Source of the DNA: Endomicrobiia bacterium
Lineage (GTDB): Bacteria; Elusimicrobiota; Endomicrobiia; PHAN01
NCBI GenBank assembly: GCA_030018875.1
Contig: JASEHK010000084.1
Location: 1 to 6,521, forward strand
DNA: 6,521 bases
Direction of reading: 5' to 3'
Shown: piece after piece, positions 1 through 5,839 of the stretch
How the letters are laid out: every line of letters begins with the position of its first letter
How positions within the stretch are numbered: position 1 is the stretch's first letter
The notes under the pieces: model-generated
Databases searched by the model: none
The model's input: only the letters and a program-made list of their open reading frames with translations
What the model was told of the DNA's origin: nothing
Program-made: the position numbers and the translations under genes

Positions 1-134
1 CGATTAAAGGCTGCCTGTATATTTTTATGCGGGTAAAATCCGCGCCGCTATATTTAGTCCCGACGTAACGGCGGACGGCTACATTTTTTTTACCCTCCTT
101 ACTTTCTACCCCTCTGCCTTTTTACCCTTTTCGA
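1..134. other. Non-coding left edge with pyrimidine-rich tract
   Basis: No convincing gene is seen here. Bases 83-131 are almost all pyrimidine on the + strand, so the 3' end of the leftward aminotransferase transcript would be purine-rich. The word TACCC recurs at 91, 107 and 123, exactly 16 bases apart. On the minus strand a strong Shine-Dalgarno-like AAGGAGG (94-100) precedes an ATG (84-82), but the next codon is TAG, so no protein can start there. A weak hairpin (29-33 with 39-43) lacks a following T run on either strand, so no clear terminator for the aminotransferase gene is visible. Confidence 0.6.
57..82 (-). repeat. Degenerate copy of a 26-base hairpin repeat
   Basis: Read on the minus strand, this segment matches 6415-6440 on the + strand at 20 of 26 positions without gaps. 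The two share GTAG at the start and a 12-base core, CGTTACGTCGGG. The right-hand copy is a perfect hairpin, while this one has lost most of its left arm pairing. Two copies near the two ends of a 6.5 kb window suggest a dispersed intergenic repeat. That is an inference from two copies only. Confidence 0.45.
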
Positions 135-1475
135 TTATTTCGTCTCTTTTTCGACGATACTCAAACACTCATCGAGCGTTTTGTAAATAAAGTCCGCGTC
201 GTCCTTGGTTATACAAAGCGGCGGCTTTATTCTTATCACATTTCCGGCCATCGCGCCTTTTCCGACGAGAAGTCCTCTGTCTTTGGCCAAGTCCATTATC
301 CTTAATGTTTCTTTTGCCGCGGGTTCTTTCGTCTTTCTGTCCTTTACGAGTTCAAATCCCAGCATAAGACCCTTGCCGCGCACGTCTCCTATAATTTTGT
401 GACGCCCCATGAGTTCCATCAATTTATCTTTGATGTATTTTCCGACCACCGTCGCGTTGTGCGCGTAGTTGTATTTTTCAAGAACCTCAAGCACTCCGAG
501 TCCTGCCGCCATTGAGACGGGGTTTCCTCCGTAAGTGTTGAAGTGTACCTTGCCGCGCATGGATTCGGCGATGTCCGTCGTGGCGATTATGCCGCCGAGG
601 GGCGCGCCGTTTCCTATGCCCTTTGCCATCGTGATAATGTCGGGTTTGACGCCCCAATGCTCGATGCCGAAAAATTTGTCTCCGGTTCTGCCGAAGCCCG
701 TTTGCACCTCGTCGGCTATAAAGACACCGCCGTATTTTTTGACGATGTCGTAGGCGATTTTGAAGTATTCCTTGGGCGGGTCCACGACGCCGCCGAATCC
801 CTGTATGGGCTCGGCGATGAATCCCGCTATTTTTCCTGAGGACGAGTATTTTATCACGCCCTCGATTTCTTTGGCGCAGGCCATATCGCACGACGGATAA
901 GTCATTGCGAACGGGCAACGGTAGCAGTATCCCGCCGGCGCGTGATACACGCCGAAAACGTAAGGCAGCGAGTGCCTCCATACGCTTTGTCCGGTAAGAG
1001 ACATCGCCATCAGCGTGCGTCCGTGGAAGGAGTGTCTGAGCGCCACGAACTCCATTTGTTTCGTGTAGTTTTTGGCAAGGATGGCAGCCAATTCGTTGGC
1101 TTCGCAGCCGGCGTTGGTAAAGAACGAAACATGGAGCGCCGGATTCGCATTTTTGGCGGCCTCGGCCATTTTCTTGGCATAAAGAGCGATATTGGGATGA
1201 AAATAAAGCGTCGTCATATGCTGCAGCGTCGCAACCTGCGCTTGAATCTTGGGGACGATGTCGGGATGGCAGTGTCCGACGGAAATCGTAACGACCGCCG
1301 AGAATCCGTCAAGGTACTTCTTGCCCGCGTCGTCGTAAACATACTGCATTTCGCCTTTGACAATGTTGACGGGGTCGGTGAAATAAGTCATCGTGGAAGG
1401 CAGCAGGTGCTTCGCGCGCAGTTCCGCGATTTCTTTCGTCGAGAGAGACATCTTTGAAACCGTTGACTTGGCCAT
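135..1475 (-). CDS. Class III PLP-dependent aminotransferase, AGXT2-like
   Basis: This is a fold-type I, class III aminotransferase of 446 aa, full length for the family. It should be cytoplasmic and move an amino group between an amino acid and a 2-oxo acid using PLP. From the start used here, visible landmarks are GHCHPD (67-72), the phosphate loop NAGCEANE (121-128), HSFHGRT (148-154), EPIQG (222-226), IADEVQTG with the PLP-pyridine Asp255, MAKGIGNG with the Schiff-base Lys285, FNTYGGNP (312-319), and Arg415, which likely binds the substrate carboxylate. Overall wording is closest in memory to alanine-glyoxylate aminotransferase 2; beta-alanine, 3-aminoisobutyrate, 4-aminobutyrate or ornithine substrates remain possible. 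A Cys cluster (184, 187, 196, 200; CYRCPF..YPSC...C) occurs in some prokaryotic relatives. A longer reading starts at 1514, but the strong GGAGG favours 1475. It is divergent from the DUF116 gene. Family confidence is high, substrate unknown. Confidence 0.93.
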   Translation of the reverse strand: MAKSTVSKMSLSTKEIAELRAKHLLPSTMTYFTDPVNIVKGEMQYVYDDAGKKYLDGFSAVVTISVGHCHPDIVPKIQAQVATLQHMTTLYFHPNIALYAKKMAEAAKNANPALHVSFFTNAGCEANELAAILAKNYTKQMEFVALRHSFHGRTLMAMSLTGQSVWRHSLPYVFGVYHAPAGYCYRCPFAMTYPSCDMACAKEIEGVIKYSSSGKIAGFIAEPIQGFGGVVDPPKEYFKIAYDIVKKYGGVFIADEVQTGFGRTGDKFFGIEHWGVKPDIITMAKGIGNGAPLGGIIATTDIAESMRGKVHFNTYGGNPVSMAAGLGVLEVLEKYNYAHNATVVGKYIKDKLMELMGRHKIIGDVRGKGLMLGFELVKDRKTKEPAAKETLRIMDLAKDRGLLVGKGAMAGNVIRIKPPLCITKDDADFIYKTLDECLSIVEKETK

Positions 1476-1486
1476 AAAAACTTTAA

Positions 1487-1491
1487 CCTCC
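1487..1491 (-). promoter_or_regulatory. Ribosome binding site of the aminotransferase
   Basis: On the minus strand GGAGG lies 11 bases upstream of the ATG at 1475. It falls inside the longer open frame that begins at 1514, and that start has no comparable site, so this element decides the start in favour of 1475. Confidence 0.75.
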
Positions 1492-1507
1492 GGTGGGAAT
1501 GGATTAT

Positions 1508-1536
1508 TTGACAAAAATTGCGGGTTTGAGTATACA
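1508..1536 (+). promoter_or_regulatory. Sigma70-type promoter, rightward (candidate)
   Basis: A perfect TTGACA (1508-1513) is followed after 17 bases by TATACA (1531-1536). Transcription would start near 1543 and run toward the DUF116-htpX-rlmN string through a leader of about 190 bases containing two hairpin repeats. Its -10 element overlaps that of the leftward promoter in an AGTATACA sequence. Spacing and match are good, but the long leader leaves the assignment uncertain. Confidence 0.5.
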
Positions 1537-1558
1537 AATTTTCCGGCGGCTTTTCCAA
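1529..1558 (-). promoter_or_regulatory. Sigma70-type promoter of the aminotransferase (candidate)
   Basis: On the minus strand TTGGAA (1558-1553) is followed after 18 bases by TATACT (1534-1529). A start near 1522 would give a leader of about 47 bases, with the GGAGG ribosome site correctly inside it. The -10 shares bases with the rightward promoter's -10, so the two would compete for polymerase. Confidence 0.45.
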
Positions 1559-1580
1559 ACCCGTAAAACTTATATATAAT
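1552..1580 (+). promoter_or_regulatory. Second rightward promoter candidate
   Basis: A consensus TATAAT (1575-1580) lies 17 bases after TTTCCA (1552-1557), a 4/6 match to the -35 consensus. It would start near 1587 and is an alternative or additional promoter for the DUF116 gene string. Its -35 coincides with the -35 of the leftward promoter on the opposite strand. Confidence 0.35.
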
Positions 1581-1624
1581 GAGAGAAAACAGAACATGAT
1601 TTTCGCGCTCACTTTACAACAATT

Positions 1625-1640
1625 CCCCTTATAAAAGGGG
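1625..1640. repeat. Small C/G-run hairpin, copy 1
   Basis: CCCCTT (1625-1630) and AAGGGG (1635-1640) form a 6 bp stem with loop ATAA, and the G run continues to 1642. It resembles copy 2 just downstream in sequence and layout. Such C-run/G-run palindromes are common as short dispersed intergenic repeats in some bacteria. It sits in the leader between divergent genes, where a terminator would not be expected. Confidence 0.5.
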
Positions 1641-1656
1641 GGATACGGGTGAAAAC

Positions 1657-1678
1657 TTCCCCCTTAACAAAGGGGGAA
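1657..1678. repeat. Small C/G-run hairpin, copy 2
   Basis: TTCCCCCTT (1657-1665) and AAGGGGGAA (1670-1678) form a perfect 9 bp stem with loop AACA. Starting about 32 bases after copy 1, it makes a tandem pair. On the minus strand it is followed by GTTTTC, weakly terminator-like, but no gene ends there. A dispersed repeat or transcript-stabilising structure in the leader of the DUF116 transcript is more likely. Confidence 0.55.
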
Positions 1679-1735
1679 TATATTAAGTCCGCATAAAGCA
1701 ATAGTTTTACCGGGAGTTTGTGTTATTTAACGACA

Positions 1736-2263
1736 ATGAAACGCCGCATTTACATTAAAATTATATTCCCGTTGGCGCATCTTCTCGGCAGGTTGCTTCC
1801 GGCTTTTCGTGAGCGCATAGAACGCAAGATGATAGAGGCCAACAACCGGCTCATCCGCGCAAAGTTGGACGGCAAAACCGCCTCGGCAGTTCTGCTTTTG
1901 TTGCCCCACTGTATTCAACTCTCCGACTGCCCTCATAAGATAACGTCCAACATCCTGAACTGCCGCGCCTGCGGCAAATGCGACGTCGCCGGAATCCTAT
2001 CTCTCGAGAGAAAATATGGTATAATAATAAAAGTCGCCACCGGCGGGCGACTTGCCAAAAAATGGGTGGAAGATGCCGCCGCCGACCTCATAGTGGCCGT
2101 GGCGTGCGAACGCGAACTCATCGAAGGTATAATGGCCGTTTGGCCCGCGCGCGTCTGGGCTCTCGAAAACTACCGCCCCGAAGGCCCCTGCGTAAACACC
2201 CGCGTTGACGTGTCGCGGTTGTCCGATAATCTCGAAGAGTTTCTTAAAACGGAGCAAAAATAA
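1736..2263 (+). CDS. DUF116 family cysteine-rich protein
   Basis: This 175-aa protein of unknown function is recognised as DUF116. An N-terminal hydrophobic/basic stretch (about 5-22) may be membrane-associated. The family core follows: LPHC (56-59), C65, the NCRACGKC cluster (75-82, Cys 76, 79, 82), TGG (102-104), AVACERELIEG with C124 (121-131), and NYRPEGPCVNT with C152 (145-155). Seven cysteines at family-typical positions suggest a metal or iron-sulfur site, which is inference. In other bacteria DUF116 genes are often found near fmt, htpX and rsmB; here it leads the string and its TAATG stop overlaps the htpX ATG by one base. The ATG at 1736 was chosen. A TTG at 1718 is in frame, but the nearby GGGAG (1712-1716) is one base from that TTG and 19 from the ATG, so neither spacing is good and the start is uncertain. 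Confidence 0.88.
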   Translation: MKRRIYIKIIFPLAHLLGRLLPAFRERIERKMIEANNRLIRAKLDGKTASAVLLLLPHCIQLSDCPHKITSNILNCRACGKCDVAGILSLERKYGIIIKVATGGRLAKKWVEDAAADLIVAVACERELIEGIMAVWPARVWALENYRPEGPCVNTRVDVSRLSDNLEEFLKTEQK

Positions 2264-3150
2264 TGAACGCAGTCAAAACATTTTTACTTTTGGGCGCCCT
2301 GACCGCGCTTTTCGTTCTCGTCGGGCAGCAACTCGCCGGAAACGACGGAATGATAATCGCGCTGACTTTCGCCGCCGTGATGAATTTTTTCTCCTGGTGG
2401 TTTTCGGACAAACTCGTGCTTGCGATTACCGGAGCCCGCCCCGCCGCCGACGGAGACCTCGCCAACGTCCGTCGCATTTTGAGCGAGTTGGCGAGAGCGG
2501 GCGGTATGCCGCTTCCCAAACTTTATGTGATGGAAACTCCTATGCCCAATGCCTTCGCCACCGGGCGCAACCCCGCTAACTCGGCGGTGGCCGTAACGCG
2601 GGGGCTCGTGTCGCTTCTTTCCGACGATGAACTCAAAGGCGTGATAGCGCACGAACTCGCGCATATAAGAAACCGCGACACCCTGATATCCACGGTCGCG
2701 GCCACGGTGGCCGGAGCGATATTTATGCTTGCGCGGATGTCTCAGTGGGCAATGATGTTCGGCGGCCGCGGCGGCGGGCGCAACACCAGAAGAGGCGGAG
2801 GCGTTGAGATGCTCATGGTGGCGCTGTTCGCTCCTTTGGCCGCAATGATAATTCAAATGGCCATCTCCAGATCGCGGGAGTACATCGCCGACAGGAGCGG
2901 CGCGGCGCTCTCGGGAAATCCGCTCGCGTTGGCTTCGGCATTGCGCAAAATCAGTATGGGCGTGGCGCGTAATCCCGTCGAGCCCAGCCCCGTCACGAAC
3001 CATCTCTACATAGTCCATCCTTTCAGCGGCAAGTCGGCTTTGGCGCTGTTTTCGACGCACCCGAACGTGGAAGAAAGAATCAAGCGACTCGAAGCGATGG
3101 CCGAACTCTCCGAGCGTACCAAGTACGCCGTTCCACGGATAATTCGCTAA
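2263..3150 (+). CDS. htpX: HtpX-type membrane zinc metalloprotease (M48)
   Basis: HtpX is an inner-membrane endoprotease that cleaves damaged or misassembled membrane proteins, working in quality control alongside FtsH in model bacteria. At 295 aa it matches the usual length. Hydrophobic segments lie near 5-22 and 30-48, and two more near 142-160 and 183-200. The catalytic zinc motif is HELAH (130-134), with Glu131 as general base. SREYIAD supplies the third ligand, Glu206, and STHPNVEERI (264-273) is the conserved C-terminal motif. A Gly/Arg-rich linker (167-180) precedes the fourth hydrophobic segment, in a place where family members also vary. The start is well supported by GGAG (2251-2254), eight bases before the ATG. 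The ATG overlaps the DUF116 stop codon, so the two are probably translationally coupled. Confidence 0.96.
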   Translation: MNAVKTFLLLGALTALFVLVGQQLAGNDGMIIALTFAAVMNFFSWWFSDKLVLAITGARPAADGDLANVRRILSELARAGGMPLPKLYVMETPMPNAFATGRNPANSAVAVTRGLVSLLSDDELKGVIAHELAHIRNRDTLISTVAATVAGAIFMLARMSQWAMMFGGRGGGRNTRRGGGVEMLMVALFAPLAAMIIQMAISRSREYIADRSGAALSGNPLALASALRKISMGVARNPVEPSPVTNHLYIVHPFSGKSALALFSTHPNVEERIKRLEAMAELSERTKYAVPRIIR

Positions 3151-3219
3151 AAGAAAATCTGATAAATATCTTCGCCGACGGCAGACCTCAATTCTCTGAC
3201 CGCGTTGCCTTTGCCGTTT

Positions 3220-4296
3220 ATGAAACAATTATTAGCGCTCTCCGACGACGACCTCACGGCTTTTCTTAAATCCATCGGCGAAAAACCTTATCGCGCCGGA
3301 CAGATATACGAGTGGGTCTTCAAAAAAAACGCGCGCGATTTCGCGGCGATGGCGAATCTGCCTTCGCCCCTGAAAGAAAGACTTGCCCGCCATTTTCGTA
3401 TCGCCTCTTTGAATGTTTGCGAGCCGGAGGTCTCCGGCGACGGCACGGTGCGCGTCAATCTGTCCGCCCCCGACGGGGTTGTATTTCCCGCGGTCATTCT
3501 GGATGCCGCCCGCCCGACGGGAGCCAGAAAAATTCCCTCGTCGAGCGCCTGCCTTTCCTCTCAGGCCGGATGTCCCGTGGGTTGCGCCTTTTGCGCCTCG
3601 GGCGGCGAACTGAAACGCAATCTGACCCGCGGCGAGATAGTCGAATCGTTCCTTGCCGCGCGAGATTTCGTCAAGAGTCGCGGCGACGATGCCGCGAAAA
3701 TATCCGGTGTTCTTTTTATGGGGCAAGGCGAACCCCTGCTGAATTACGAGAATGTAACGGGCGCAATTTCGGACATAAGCGCCGAAGGCAAAATCGCCTT
3801 GGCGCAGCGTCATATCACTCTTTCCACGGTAGGCATAGTCACAGGAATCCGCCGTCTCGCCGCCGACGGCTTCAAGGTTCGGCTGGCCGTTTCACTCCAC
3901 GCGGCCGACGATGATTTAAGAAAAAAACTCATACCCCGCGCATCCTCCAAAGTCTCCACCGTCCTTGAGGCCGCGCTCGCGTATGCCAAATCTTCCAAGA
4001 CGCGCCTGACCTTTGAGTGCGTCATGATAAAAGGCGTAACGGACACGCCGCGCCGTCTGGAAGAGCTGGCCCTTGCTATCCTGCGTTTTATCTCGGGCCA
4101 CGCGCCCGTTGTCGTCAATCTTATCCCGTTCAACGAAAACCCGCGCGCCGGCGCCGAGGCCTCGTACTTCCGCGCCTCCGACGACAAAACTCTTTACCTG
4201 GCGCGGGGGTATCTCGTTTCCCGAGGGATTTTTACTATAATAAGACGCAACAAAGGGCGCGATATATCGTCGGCCTGCGGTCAGTTGGGCGTCTGA
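3220..4296 (+). CDS. rlmN: RlmN, dual-specificity 23S rRNA/tRNA adenine-C2 methyltransferase
   Basis: RlmN is a radical SAM enzyme that methylates C2 of A2503 in 23S rRNA and of A37 in certain tRNAs, supporting translational fidelity. From ATG 3220 the protein is 358 aa, normal for the family. The [4Fe-4S] motif is CPVGCAFC (Cys 118, 122, 125). The catalytic Cys pair is present as Cys111 (ACLSSQ) and Cys353 (SSACGQL). Other landmarks are MGQGEPLLN (167-175), HITLSTVGI (198-206) and VRLAVSLHAADDDLRKKLIP (220-239). Cfr is less likely given the context and overall wording. A TTG at 3205 is the alternative start; neither candidate has a visible Shine-Dalgarno, so the start is uncertain by a few residues. 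The loop after the cluster, CASGGELKRNL, seems one residue shorter than in E. coli and B. subtilis as I remember them. It follows htpX by 69 bases. Confidence 0.95.
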   Translation: MKQLLALSDDDLTAFLKSIGEKPYRAGQIYEWVFKKNARDFAAMANLPSPLKERLARHFRIASLNVCEPEVSGDGTVRVNLSAPDGVVFPAVILDAARPTGARKIPSSSACLSSQAGCPVGCAFCASGGELKRNLTRGEIVESFLAARDFVKSRGDDAAKISGVLFMGQGEPLLNYENVTGAISDISAEGKIALAQRHITLSTVGIVTGIRRLAADGFKVRLAVSLHAADDDLRKKLIPRASSKVSTVLEAALAYAKSSKTRLTFECVMIKGVTDTPRRLEELALAILRFISGHAPVVVNLIPFNENPRAGAEASYFRASDDKTLYLARGYLVSRGIFTIIRRNKGRDISSACGQLGV

Positions 4297-4321
4297 CATT
4301 TTTGTTCCTTCGAGCGACGTT

Positions 4322-5029
4322 ATGAAAAAATCAAGGATAATAATCTACGGCGGAATTTTCGCGGTATTTATCGGGCTTCTGGCGAACTGGATGTTCGAGT
4401 CGCTTGTTCATACCCGTCGCGAAGTGGACGTCCCCAACGTCGTGGGGAAGACTCTATTTGAGACGCTCGAACTCTTGGAGCCGCTGAATCTGGGGCTTCG
4501 CAAAGTCGCCGTCGAATTCGACAAAAATCTTCCGACCGGCGTCGTTGTGAGGCAGAATCCGCCGGCCGCTATGAGAGTCCGCGAGGGCAGGATAGTGCGC
4601 GTAACGGTGGCCGTCGGCGCGGAAAGCGTATTCGTGCCGACTCTCGAAGGGTTGAACCTCAGACAGGCCGAGATAAAAATTCGCGCCGCGGCGCTTATCC
4701 TCGGAGAAATAACGAAAAACTATTCGCTGAAGTATCCGGGCGAGTACGTGATAAAGCAGTTCCCTTCGCCGGGCTCGCGTGTCTCTAAGGAGACTATCGC
4801 GAGCCTCGTGATATCGGGCGGCGCCCCGCCATCCGACATAACTCTTCTGCCGGATTTTGCGGGACAGACCGCGGACAAAGTGGATTCGTGGTCGCGCGAG
4901 ACCGGAGCCACCGTGGAGTATCTCTTCGAGGACAATTTCAAGTTCGTCGGCAAAGTCATAAGGCAGTCGCCCGATTTCGACACCGTCGTCGAGCCCGGCG
5001 CCGTGGTCAGCGTCGTCGTGGGAAAATGA
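4322..5029 (+). CDS. Membrane-anchored protein with three PASTA domains, no kinase domain
   Basis: This 235-aa protein has a short basic N-terminus, one hydrophobic segment (about 6-25) and then three PASTA-like repeats, at about 35-98 (starts DVPNVVGKT), 102-166 (starts FVPTLEGLN) and 172-234 (starts LLPDFAGQT). Each has the family's closing pattern of a QxP-type turn and an alternating-valine strand: VRQNPPAAMRVREG, IKQFPSPGSRVSKE and IRQSPDFDTVVEPG. The likely topology is a single anchor with the PASTA part outside the cytoplasmic membrane. PASTA domains in PrkC/Stk-type kinases and some PBPs bind peptidoglycan fragments or scaffold wall enzymes, so a cell-wall sensing or scaffolding role is inferred. 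The gene lies 25 bases after rlmN and 21 before rpe, the position held by the PASTA kinase in Firmicutes, but there is no kinase domain. The upstream Shine-Dalgarno is weak (GAG in CGAGCG). Confidence 0.9.
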   Translation: MKKSRIIIYGGIFAVFIGLLANWMFESLVHTRREVDVPNVVGKTLFETLELLEPLNLGLRKVAVEFDKNLPTGVVVRQNPPAAMRVREGRIVRVTVAVGAESVFVPTLEGLNLRQAEIKIRAAALILGEITKNYSLKYPGEYVIKQFPSPGSRVSKETIASLVISGGAPPSDITLLPDFAGQTADKVDSWSRETGATVEYLFEDNFKFVGKVIRQSPDFDTVVEPGAVVSVVVGK

Positions 5030-5050
5030 TGTAATAACGGGAAAGCGCTA

Positions 5051-5755
5051 ATGTCTTTCAAAAAATCAAATATCATACTGGCGCCTTCGATACTTTCCGC
5101 CGACTTCGCCCGCCTCGGCGAGGAGATACGCGCCGTCGAGCGCGCCGGCGCCGAATGGCTTCACATAGACGTTATGGACGGACATTTCGTGCCCAATATC
5201 ACCATAGGCCCGTCGGTGGTAAAGTCTCTGCGCCGCGTCTCGGATATATTTTTCGACGTCCACCTGATGATAGAAAAGCCGTCAAGGCGCCTTGACGATT
5301 TTTTGGATGCCGGCGCGAACGCCGTAACGTTTCATCTCGAAAGCGAGAGCCCGGCCGTTATGCTGAGGCTGTTGGCAAAAACGAGAAAGGCAGCGCTTGC
5401 GGGGATTTCCATCAAGCCCTCCACGCCGGTCTCGGCTCTTGAGCCCTTCGCGCGCCTCGCGGATATATTTTTGATAATGAGCGTGGAACCCGGCTTCGGC
5501 GGACAGAAGTTCATTGAATCCTCGGCCGCCAAAATTCGCGCCGCCAGAGAGCTTTTGGACAGGCGCAATAATCCCTCCGCCCGCGTTTCCGTTGACGGAG
5601 GGATAAACTTTGCGACGGCTCCTCAGGCCGTCGCCGCGGGCGCTTCCGTGCTGGTCGCGGGCAACTCCGTTTTTCGCGGCGCGGGCGGCCCGGCCGTTTC
5701 GGCGGCAAGGATTCTTCGCGCGGCCGCAAGTCGCGCCGCGCGCCGACGGATTTGA
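5051..5755 (+). CDS. rpe: Ribulose-phosphate 3-epimerase
   Basis: Rpe interconverts D-ribulose 5-phosphate and D-xylulose 5-phosphate in the pentose phosphate and Calvin pathways. It is a cytoplasmic metal-dependent TIM barrel. The protein is 234 aa, slightly longer than the usual 215-225. Landmarks are APSILSADFARLGEEI (11-26), WLHIDVMDGHFVPN (36-49) with metal ligands His38 and catalytic Asp40, FFDVHLMIEKP (67-77) with His71, MSVEPGFGGQKF (143-154) forming the phosphate-side loop, and VSVDGGIN (179-186) with the second catalytic Asp182. The extra length is a basic, Ala/Arg-rich C-terminal tail (SRAARRRI). A weak GGGA precedes the ATG. The stop codon lies inside the -35 box of the rpsP promoter, and no terminator is seen between the genes, so read-through into rpsP is possible. 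Confidence 0.97.
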   Translation: MSFKKSNIILAPSILSADFARLGEEIRAVERAGAEWLHIDVMDGHFVPNITIGPSVVKSLRRVSDIFFDVHLMIEKPSRRLDDFLDAGANAVTFHLESESPAVMLRLLAKTRKAALAGISIKPSTPVSALEPFARLADIFLIMSVEPGFGGQKFIESSAAKIRAARELLDRRNNPSARVSVDGGINFATAPQAVAAGASVLVAGNSVFRGAGGPAVSAARILRAAASRAARRRI

Positions 5756-5781
5756 CAAGCCGCGCATTTTTAATTTATAAT
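5752..5781 (+). promoter_or_regulatory. Consensus sigma70-type promoter of rpsP-khpA
   Basis: TTGACA (5752-5757) and TATAAT (5776-5781) are both perfect consensus hexamers, separated by 18 bases in AT-rich DNA that contrasts with the GC-rich genes around it. Transcription should begin near 5788, giving an rpsP leader of about 50 bases. The -35 overlaps the rpe TGA (5753-5755). This fits strong, separate expression of a ribosomal protein gene. Confidence 0.85.
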
Positions 5782-5801
5782 ACCCACACGCTAAAATTGA
5801 G

Positions 5802-5819
5802 CCGCCGGCAGGGTGGCGG
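5802..5819 (+). other. Small hairpin in the rpsP leader
   Basis: CCGCC (5802-5806) can pair with GGCGG (5815-5819) around an eight-base loop, ending seven bases before the Shine-Dalgarno. There is no T run, so it is not a terminator. It could stabilise the mRNA or take part in feedback control of S16 synthesis, but a five-pair stem may also be chance in GC-rich DNA. Confidence 0.35.
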
Positions 5820-5839
5820 GATTTGTAAGGAGATAGAAC

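Noticed and set aside
29..43. Hairpin GCGGG/TCCGC near the left edge as terminator of the aminotransferase
   Set aside because: The stem is only five pairs including one G-T, and the bases after it on the minus strand are A-rich, not T-rich.
487..981. Long alternative frames antisense to or overlapping the aminotransferase, e.g. an Arg-rich 164-residue frame
   Set aside because: Composition is Arg/His-rich and unlike a folded protein. It is a shadow of the strongly supported gene in high-GC sequence, as are the long antisense frames over htpX (2284-3228), rlmN (3232-3813) and rpe (5282-5767).
1476..1514. Thirteen-residue N-terminal extension of the aminotransferase
   Set aside because: The GGAGG inside this stretch is well placed for the ATG at 1475, the leftward promoter would start transcription only just upstream, and the extension (MSNNPFPPEVKVF) looks like translated leader.
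1718..1735. TTG start for the DUF116 gene
   Set aside because: The only Shine-Dalgarno-like bases (1712-1716) end one base before this TTG, too close to work. The added residues CYLTT have no family support that I know of.
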